Assembly: GCA_902772085.1 (NCBI GenBank)
Contig: CACXZL010000114.1
Location: forward strand, 1-6,079
Direction: 5' to 3'
Origin: an uncultured Coriobacteriaceae bacterium
GTDB lineage: Bacteria > Actinomycetota > Coriobacteriia > Coriobacteriales > Atopobiaceae
DNA length: 6,079 bases
The stretch's first letter is position 1; every line of letters begins with the position of its first letter. A model generated the notes under the pieces. That model was not told the DNA's origin, ran no database searches, and worked only from the letters and a program-made list of their open reading frames with translations. Of the stretch, positions 1 through 5,171 are shown in pieces. The position numbers were made by a program, and so were the translations under genes.

Positions 1-16
1 CTTGAAGTTGCACCAT

Positions 17-22
17 TATAGT
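17..22 (+). promoter_or_regulatory. Possible -10 box (TATAGT) upstream of the element
   Basis: TATAGT matches five of six sigma-70 -10 consensus bases. Its -35 would fall before base 1, so it cannot be tested here. An alternative pair is TTGAAG (2-7) with TATGGA (25-30) at 17-bp spacing, which is a weaker match. If either is active, the transcript would read through the inverted repeat before reaching the methyltransferase gene. Confidence 0.3.
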
Positions 23-79
23 CGTATGGAGCACGCGCGTGAAAGTGGCCACATGCCGCAAGAAGACAAAGAATTCTTG

Positions 80-121
80 GTTACTGTTCACACCCCGGCC
101 CCGCGCCCGGCTAGAAAGCGG
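80..121 (+). repeat. Left arm of the inverted repeat
   Basis: Left arm of the MITE-like element. It pairs with 158-200. The outermost 17 positions are perfectly complementary to the right arm and the inner part is GC-rich, with a CCCGCGCC block matched exactly. Confidence 0.8.
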
Positions 122-157
122 TGACTCACGAAGTGAGCGAGCGAAACGAGCGCGGAG

Positions 158-200
158 CCGATTGCTGGCCAGGCGCGGGACCGGGGGTGTGAACAGTAAC
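158..200 (-). repeat. Right arm of the inverted repeat
   Basis: Right arm of the MITE-like element, one base longer than the left because of a fifth base in the G-run at 183-187. Differences from the left arm are scattered single bases, as expected from drift of two originally identical ends. Confidence 0.8.
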
Positions 201-247
201 AATTCTTGGCACATGAGACAGGTGGTGCCGACTTCGTGCGCCCGCTC

Positions 248-256
248 TGCTATGCT
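248..256 (+). promoter_or_regulatory. Possible extended -10 promoter for the rRNA methyltransferase gene
   Basis: TGCTATGCT has the TGn extension plus a four-of-six -10 match. It would start transcription near base 263, about 37 nt before ATG 300. No convincing -35 lies at the usual distance, which extended -10 promoters can tolerate. This promoter would lie downstream of the MITE-like element, leaving the element outside the transcript. Confidence 0.35.
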
Positions 257-299
257 AGTACAGCAACGAAACGGGAACGCAAGCCAAGAGACGGAGACC

Positions 300-2537
300 A
301 TGGCACACGGGAACAGAAAACGTACAAACAACAACGACCACCCCGAAAACGATTTAGAGCTCTTCGCCAGATGCGCCAGCGGGTTTGAGAAAGCCCTCGC
401 GCAGGAACTCAAGGCCCTGCACATGGCGCAAGTGAGACCGCTGCATGGCGGCGTCTCATTCCATGGTTCTCTGCGCGACGCCTACCGCGCATGTCTCTGG
501 AGCCGAGTGGCCACCCGCATACAGCTCGTCATCGCCCGCGTGGCAGCGTCGAATGCCGACGCGCTCTATCGAGGAACAAAAGACGTTGCATGGGAGCAGC
601 ATGTTCCCGTCCGCGCAACCATCGCCGTCGATGCCCATGGCACAAACCCACAGCTGCGCAACACGGCATTTGCCGCGCTCAAAGTAAAGGACGCCCTCTG
701 TGATCGTCTGCGGGACAAACGCGGCGTTCGGCCAAACGTCAACGCGAAGCAGCCTGACCTCTGGATAAACGTCGCCATCCATCAGCAGAAGGCAACGTTG
801 TACCTCAATCTCTCGGGAGAGTCCCTGCATCGACGCGGCTACCGCCAAGACGGCGTACAGACAGAAGCTCCGTTGAAGGAAACCCTGGCTGCGGGAATTC
901 TTCTGGCAAGCGACTGGCCTGCCTTGGCGGCGCAAGGTGCCACGTTTGCCGACCCCATGTGCGGTTCCGGAACGCTCGCCATCGAGGCGGCGCTTATAGC
1001 CTGCAACATAGCGCCTGGCACGTGGCGCAAGCGCTGGGGTTTCCAGGGCTGGAAACTCCACGATGAGAAAGCGTGGGCGAAGGTGCTGCAGGAGGCAGAG
1101 GCCGCGCGACTTCCCGAGTCGCCATCGATCATAGTCGCCGGCGACATCGATCCCGAAGCCCTGCGCATCGCAAAGGAAAACGCTCGTCGAGCCAACGTAG
1201 GCAACCATATATGCTTCTACACGGGCGACGCCTCTCTCCTCCCCCGCCAGCTTGAGCATGCACACGCAAGCACGCAAGGCGGTCTCGTTGCCGTGAACCC
1301 ACCCTATGGCGAGCGCATGTTCCAAAAGAACGATCTCGCCTCCACCTATGCCTCGCTCGCAACGGCGGTAGGTAACCTTCCCTCTGGTTGGCAACTGTCT
1401 GTGCTCACGCCCGACGCAGGCATCGACACATCGCTCGGCAGAGTGCCGCGCTCCGTCACCCCCTGTCTCAACGGCCCCATCGAGACGACGATACGCCGCT
1501 ACGACCTCGCGAGCTCTCCCCTCATGCATGACGTCATATCACTTGCCGGCGTTCAAAAGAGCGTGCCCTTGTCGGAGCCGCACAGCTCACAGCTGGCTGG
1601 TCGCTTGCGCAAGGTGGCCAAAGAGCGCATGCGGTGGGCACGACGGGAGGGAATCGACTGCTTCCGTATATACGATGCCGATTTGCCAGAATACGCCTAC
1701 GCCATAGACCTCTACCGCACAACCGTAGACGCGCAGCCGATTGTCCATCTTACGCAGTACCGCCGACCGTCCGCATCGGCCCATGACGTGACAGCGCATC
1801 GCATGGCCGACACGGTCGCACTCGTATCGGCGATTCTCGATATCCCCACGTACAAAATCTACGTCAAGACGCCTCAAGACGCTCAAACAAGGACCAAGGC
1901 GAGGCAGCAGACATCAACGTGTCTTGCAGAGACAAACGGCATCGTTTGCCCGTTCAATCCCCTCGACCCCCACAAGTCGTTGCCGCTCGAACAGCGGGAC
2001 ATCTGGCAGCTCGTGAAGTCGCTGGCAGGAGATCGTCGCGTGGCGGGACTCTTCTCCACCTCTTGGATCGCCCTCGGATGTGCCACCCAAGCCAATCCAC
2101 AATCCATCACCACCGTAGATGCCTCCAAGCGGCATCTGGCCGAGCTTCGTGAACTCATGCGCACAAACAATATTTCTCGCAAGGCAATCCAGGAAGCGTG
2201 CATCGACCCACGCGCGTGGCTCAGGCAAGAGGAACGTGCGCACCATGCCTTTGACCTCATCGTATGCATCCCACCCGAATGGATTTCCGCGCGGGAGGCA
2301 AGCGGAAACGAATGGGAGCTGTCCAGGGACGGCAAGTCCTTCCTCATACGTGCCGCACGCTTGCTTTCTCCCCATGGCACCTTGGTCTACGCTCAAAGCA
2401 ATGAGCGACCAGCAGTCGATGTGCCCTCGCTCGCTTCGACCACGCTCGATGTGGAAGATGTGAGCGAAGCGGTAACGCCCCGTGACTTCGCGCGCTCGCG
2501 CCAGCGCATGCAATGCTTCCTGCTACACAGAAAGTAA
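300..2537 (+). CDS. rlmL: RlmKL-family 23S rRNA methyltransferase with a degenerate RlmK half
   Basis: Predicted cytoplasmic, SAM-dependent 23S rRNA methyltransferase, 745 aa from ATG 300; E. coli RlmKL is about 700 aa. In that family the N-terminal half makes m2G2445 and the C-terminal half m7G2069. Seen here: a start block (LELFARCASGFEKALAQEL, residues 19-37), a THUMP-type RNA-binding region (about 65-175, ending in LSGESLHRRGYR), PLKETLAAGIL (191-201), SAM motif I DPMCGSGTLAIEAA (218-231), and catalytic NPPYGER (333-339). The RlmK-like half starts with RLRKVAKERMRWARREGIDC (435-454) and IYDADLPEY. Its expected FSYTG SAM loop reads LFSTSW (584-589) and its DPPTF motif reads IPPEW (657-661), so the m7G activity may be lost. 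Start choice: ATG 300 leaves a short lead before the conserved block. Upstream in-frame codons run through an inverted-repeat element. Purine-rich AAGAG (286-290) and GGAGA (293-297) precede the ATG, but the spacing is not ideal. Convergent with the next gene. Confidence 0.93.
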   Translation: MAHGNRKRTNNNDHPENDLELFARCASGFEKALAQELKALHMAQVRPLHGGVSFHGSLRDAYRACLWSRVATRIQLVIARVAASNADALYRGTKDVAWEQHVPVRATIAVDAHGTNPQLRNTAFAALKVKDALCDRLRDKRGVRPNVNAKQPDLWINVAIHQQKATLYLNLSGESLHRRGYRQDGVQTEAPLKETLAAGILLASDWPALAAQGATFADPMCGSGTLAIEAALIACNIAPGTWRKRWGFQGWKLHDEKAWAKVLQEAEAARLPESPSIIVAGDIDPEALRIAKENARRANVGNHICFYTGDASLLPRQLEHAHASTQGGLVAVNPPYGERMFQKNDLASTYASLATAVGNLPSGWQLSVLTPDAGIDTSLGRVPRSVTPCLNGPIETTIRRYDLASSPLMHDVISLAGVQKSVPLSEPHSSQLAGRLRKVAKERMRWARREGIDCFRIYDADLPEYAYAIDLYRTTVDAQPIVHLTQYRRPSASAHDVTAHRMADTVALVSAILDIPTYKIYVKTPQDAQTRTKARQQTSTCLAETNGIVCPFNPLDPHKSLPLEQRDIWQLVKSLAGDRRVAGLFSTSWIALGCATQANPQSITTVDASKRHLAELRELMRTNNISRKAIQEACIDPRAWLRQEERAHHAFDLIVCIPPEWISAREASGNEWELSRDGKSFLIRAARLLSPHGTLVYAQSNERPAVDVPSLASTTLDVEDVSEAVTPRDFARSRQRMQCFLLHRK

Positions 2538-2562
2538 GAAGAACCCACGGCAGATCCTGTTA

Positions 2563-4932
2563 CTACGACAAGTGCGAAATGCGGTCCTCGGAATCGCTTT
2601 TTTCGATGGCGTCTTCGTTCGTGAGAATCCTCTCGAAGTCGTCGATGGCCATAGGACGGTAATAGAAGTACCCCTGCACGTAGTCACAGCCCATGCAGCG
2701 AAGCGAATCACGCTGTTCTTCGGTCTCCACTCCTTCGGAAACGACGGACAGTCCCATCATGTGCGCCATTTTGATGACGCTGCCTATAATGGCATCCGTA
2801 TCGCTGCCTTTTTGAATGTTTGCATGGTCTATGAAGCCCTTATCCATCTTCAGCACATTCACTGACACAGAACGCAGCATCTTGAGCGACGAATAACCGC
2901 TTCCAAAATCATCCATAAGCACCTGAAAACCGTATTCTTGTAGACGATGTATCACTTCGTTTATGGTCTCGATGTCTTTGGAATACGCGCTCTCCGTAAC
3001 CTCGATGCCTATGAGTTGCGGGGATATCTGGTATTTTTCCACCAAGTTTATGAAGTGGTTTGCCAAGTCGGTGAAATAGAAGTCCACTCGACTCACGTTC
3101 ACCGACACCGATATGGGCTCGATGCCACGATCTATGACCGAACGCTGCCAAGCGCACACCGCTTCCCAGATATAGGCGTCCAGCGCAAAGATGTATCCCG
3201 TATTCTCCAAGAGTTCCACGAACTCGATGGGCGGCACCACTCTACCTTCGTGAATCCATCTCGCCAACGCCTCTGCAGACACCACTTTGTTTGTCTCTAT
3301 ATCCACCTTTGGCTGGAGGAAAAACGTGAACTCCCCCTTTTCCAAGCCCTCGCGCGCCTTGATGATCAGGATTTGGTTCTGACGATCGCGCTCGTAACTG
3401 TCTTCGTTGTAGAACGAGACGTGGTTTGTGTAATTGCCTTTTACGTTGGAGAGGGCAACGAGGGCACGGTCATACAGGATGGTGATGCTGATACTCGGAT
3501 CCCTTGTGATCACAACGCCCACGGAAGGTGAGAAGCCATCGGTGTTTGCGTACTTCAAGATTTGGAGCTCTATGTCGTTACAGAACTCCTTGATATTCAA
3601 ATCGTCTTCCACGGGAAAGAGGAGTCCGAAGTTGTCACCCCCTAAGTAGCCTGCCACGCCATGACAGACGTTTGCCAGCGCCGAAATGATGCCACCGATG
3701 GTCTCGAGCAGCAAGTCTCCTGCCTCACGACCAAAAATATCGTTGTAGAGCTTGAAGTAGTTTATATCGAGAGCCGCCATACCTATGCGTGACGTCTCCA
3801 CGTGCTCCGCCCATATATGCGCCCTGCGAAAAAACTCGTTGTTGCGATAGCAGGGAATGTCAAGATGCGTACCGTTGTCGGAGACGTCCTCACGATCGTT
3901 TCTCTCTAGCACCCACGCATCCGCACCTTGCGCATGGATTCGCTGCCCTCCCTCACGTTCCCAGGCTAGTTTGTCTTTGCTGCACGCAAGCATCGCTTGG
4001 CGAAGGATCGCCTCGTAATCGGATTCGAGATGGTCTTGCCATCGAGTGCCGTGCGCCACATATACATCCAGCTGGTCCAAACGCATGCAGACACGCGAGA
4101 CGGCATCATCAAACGTCCGCTCATCCAGATCGTATACCAGCGCGACGAACTCATCGCCCCCGAGGCGGAAGACCTGATCATCTTGAAACTCGGTGATAAG
4201 CGCTTCCCTCACATGCATCAGCAAAGCATCACCGGACTTATGACCACGAACATCGTTCACGCCCTGAAGGCCAACGATATCAAAATAAGCTATGCCTATC
4301 GAAACGTCTTTGGGAATGCGCCCGACCTTTTCCATAAAACCCATCCGAGTCCCTGCGCCCGTGAGCTTGTCGACCACACCCACCGAACCCATACGGGCAA
4401 GAAGAATACGCGTATTGAGCATCGCGGCGGCAAACGCGCAAATCGGGTACATGAGCTCACACAGCATGTCGTAGCGCTGTGGGTCTGGGTCGTCAAACCC
4501 AAGCACTCCTAAAGGACGGCCACCACGTATGAGCTTTCCCAGCACCTGCGAATTCATCGCACGCGGACCAAAGAGCGCCGCATACTCGGGGTTGACCTTT
4601 GCGATACTCTCCACGCTCTTCACGGCTATCAGGGATTCGTCGTTTCCATCGCCAAACCACCTGGAAGCCATGTCCATGCTAAGTCCGTGCGTCACATCAC
4701 TCATGGGATCGATGTGAGGGGCACACCATTCGACGGCACACACGAATTCAAAGGACCCTTCAGGCAACTCATAGATATACGCACGTTTGGCACCAAAGGA
4801 TTCACCAAGCGTCGTCAGAAAAGCCCTTTCGGCCAGATTCGGTTTTGGAGCTGATATCGCAGCTTTATAGGCATTTACCAATATGGTAAGTGCCTCACCC
4901 TTTGGCTCCGGAAGAAGGATGTGCTCAAACAT
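2563..4932 (-). CDS. GAF-like / GGDEF / degenerate GGDEF / EAL cyclic-di-GMP turnover protein
   Basis: A 789-aa soluble protein with no signal peptide or membrane segment evident. Residues about 10-180 look like a GAF-type sensor, ending in GGRPLGVLGFDDPDP (137-151). The first GGDEF domain (about 186-330) has DKLTG (188-192), D218, N226-D227 and an intact GGDEF (258-262), so diguanylate cyclase activity is plausible. The second (about 355-515) keeps D389 and N397-D398 but reads GGDNF (431-435), losing the catalytic Glu. Neither has an RxxD inhibitory site at the usual distance. The EAL domain (about 530-772) keeps every residue expected for c-di-GMP hydrolysis: E554 of EAL, N612, E644, D674-D675 in DDFGSGYSSL, K695, E733 and Q753. 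Net activity is probably phosphodiesterase, perhaps switched by the GAF-like and GGDEF parts; direction is inference. The start follows AAGGGG four bases upstream. Convergent with rlmKL and divergent from pfk. Confidence 0.93.
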   Translation of the reverse strand: MFEHILLPEPKGEALTILVNAYKAAISAPKPNLAERAFLTTLGESFGAKRAYIYELPEGSFEFVCAVEWCAPHIDPMSDVTHGLSMDMASRWFGDGNDESLIAVKSVESIAKVNPEYAALFGPRAMNSQVLGKLIRGGRPLGVLGFDDPDPQRYDMLCELMYPICAFAAAMLNTRILLARMGSVGVVDKLTGAGTRMGFMEKVGRIPKDVSIGIAYFDIVGLQGVNDVRGHKSGDALLMHVREALITEFQDDQVFRLGGDEFVALVYDLDERTFDDAVSRVCMRLDQLDVYVAHGTRWQDHLESDYEAILRQAMLACSKDKLAWEREGGQRIHAQGADAWVLERNDREDVSDNGTHLDIPCYRNNEFFRRAHIWAEHVETSRIGMAALDINYFKLYNDIFGREAGDLLLETIGGIISALANVCHGVAGYLGGDNFGLLFPVEDDLNIKEFCNDIELQILKYANTDGFSPSVGVVITRDPSISITILYDRALVALSNVKGNYTNHVSFYNEDSYERDRQNQILIIKAREGLEKGEFTFFLQPKVDIETNKVVSAEALARWIHEGRVVPPIEFVELLENTGYIFALDAYIWEAVCAWQRSVIDRGIEPISVSVNVSRVDFYFTDLANHFINLVEKYQISPQLIGIEVTESAYSKDIETINEVIHRLQEYGFQVLMDDFGSGYSSLKMLRSVSVNVLKMDKGFIDHANIQKGSDTDAIIGSVIKMAHMMGLSVVSEGVETEEQRDSLRCMGCDYVQGYFYYRPMAIDDFERILTNEDAIEKSDSEDRISHLS
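2581..2603 (+). terminator. Intrinsic terminator-like hairpin for rlmKL inside the opposing gene
   Basis: On the + strand GCGGTC (2581-2586) can pair with GAATCGC (2591-2597) around a CTCG loop, with one G-U pair and one bulged A. T6 follows directly (2598-2603). It starts 43 nt after the methyltransferase stop, so it fits as that gene's terminator. The bases also encode the C-terminal tail of the convergent c-di-GMP protein on the - strand. The stem is short, so this is moderate evidence only. No matching terminator for the - strand gene was seen. Confidence 0.45.
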
Positions 4933-4936
4933 AGAA

Positions 4937-4942
4937 CCCCTT
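4937..4942 (-). promoter_or_regulatory. Ribosome binding site of the GGDEF/EAL gene
   Basis: AAGGGG on the - strand, four bases before the ATG at 4932. It supports that start codon over internal Met codons such as residue 77. Confidence 0.6.
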
Positions 4943-4978
4943 AGACCACATACGTATTAATGTAAAACACATATTATT

Positions 4979-4987
4979 CATATAGCA
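4979..4987 (-). promoter_or_regulatory. Possible extended -10 for the GGDEF/EAL gene
   Basis: On the - strand TGCTATATG gives a TGn extension and a four-of-six -10 match, with transcription predicted near 4972 and a leader of about 40 nt. No good -35 is seen at 16-18 bp. TAATAT, a few bases downstream, is an alternative -10. Confidence 0.3.
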
Positions 4988-4995
4988 CATGATGG

Positions 4996-5016
4996 CATTT
5001 GTTGCCCGCACAAATG
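4996..5016. promoter_or_regulatory. 7-7-7 dyad, candidate operator
   Basis: CATTTGT (4996-5002) and ACAAATG (5010-5016) are perfect inverted copies separated by seven bases (TGCCCGC). This size and symmetry fit binding by a dimeric regulator. It lies just upstream of the suggested promoter of the GGDEF/EAL gene and far upstream of pfk, so it could act on either. No regulator is encoded in the window and I do not recognise the motif. Confidence 0.4.
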
Positions 5017-5063
5017 GTTTTATTCGGTGACTTAACCACATGAATCCCCGATGCACGAAATAA

Positions 5064-5086
5064 ATGCCCCCTATAGGGCATTCTTT
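5064..5086. promoter_or_regulatory. Terminator-like hairpin in the divergent region
   Basis: ATGCCC (5064-5069) pairs with GGGCAT (5076-5081) around a six-base loop; the core CCCTATAGGG (5069-5078) is itself a perfect palindrome. It is flanked by A-rich sequence on the left and TTCTTT on the right, so it resembles a weak terminator on either strand. It lies about 90 bp before pfk, with no gene ending there, so a leader attenuator or an operator is as likely as a terminator. Confidence 0.4.
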
Positions 5087-5123
5087 CACGCTCGCCGCCT
5101 TTTTTCTGGTGTACCATCGCTCG

Positions 5124-5152
5124 TTGTGACAGACTAATAAAGCCCATTTTAT
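5124..5152 (+). promoter_or_regulatory. Weak candidate pfk promoter
   Basis: TTGTGA (5124-5129) and TTTTAT (5147-5152) are 17 bp apart and each matches four of six consensus bases. The start would fall near 5159, leaving a very short leader that begins at the ribosome binding site, so the true promoter may lie elsewhere. Confidence 0.25.
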
Positions 5153-5157
5153 CTATG

Positions 5158-5165
5158 AGAGAGGA
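5158..5165 (+). promoter_or_regulatory. Ribosome binding site of pfk
   Basis: AGAGAGGA ends six bases before ATG 5172. It is a strong, well-placed Shine-Dalgarno sequence and fixes the start. Confidence 0.8.
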
Positions 5166-5171
5166 TTCTAA

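Larger units (their letters stand above)
72..208. mobile_element. MITE-like inverted-repeat element with 8-bp target duplication
   Basis: Bases 80-200 form a large imperfect inverted repeat. The outer 17 bp are perfect (GTTACTGTTCACACCCC at 80-96; its complement at 184-200). Pairing continues inward to about 121 and 158 with one 1-base indel and five mismatches, giving arms of 42-43 bp around a core of about 36 bp. The exact 8-mer AATTCTTG lies immediately outside each end (72-79 and 201-208), which is what a transposase-made target-site duplication looks like. There is no room for a transposase, so this would be a non-autonomous element moved in trans. Eight-bp duplications are made by several IS families, including IS66, ISL3 and IS256; I cannot assign one from the ends alone. 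If transcribed it would fold into one long hairpin. It sits in the region upstream of the rRNA methyltransferase gene. Confidence 0.75.
4933..5171. other. Divergent AT-rich intergenic region
   Basis: This 239-bp gap between the divergent GGDEF/EAL and phosphofructokinase genes holds no supported ORF or RNA gene. It contains the palindrome ATACGTAT (4950-4957), two stronger dyads annotated separately, TGGT-gt-ACCA (5107-5116), an isolated T6 (5100-5105) with no stem before it, and the start signals of both genes. Confidence 0.7.

Noticed and set aside
39..41. GTG at 39 as the rlmKL start
   Set aside because: It would add 87 residues translated from the inverted-repeat element and its flanks, with no family counterpart. 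ATG 300 sits directly before the conserved start block.
80..200. Inverted repeat as an intrinsic terminator
   Set aside because: It lacks a T-tract on either strand, is far longer than a terminator stem, and has a precise 8-bp flanking duplication.
206..211. TTGGCA as a -35 box
   Set aside because: No -10 lies at 16-18 bp; the TATGCT box is 39 bp downstream.
456..1529. 357-aa open frame on the - strand
   Set aside because: It is fully antisense to the conserved THUMP and methyltransferase part of rlmKL, and its translation shows no recognisable domain. GC-rich codons explain the long open frame.
2482..2865. 127-aa frame spanning the rlmKL end and the c-di-GMP gene end
   Set aside because: It overlaps two well-supported genes and has no domain or start signal of its own.
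2947..3531. 194-aa + strand frame
   Set aside because: Antisense to the EAL domain, where every catalytic residue is conserved on the - strand.
5100..5105. T6 run as a terminator tail
   Set aside because: No stem can be formed immediately upstream; the nearest hairpin ends about 20 bases earlier.
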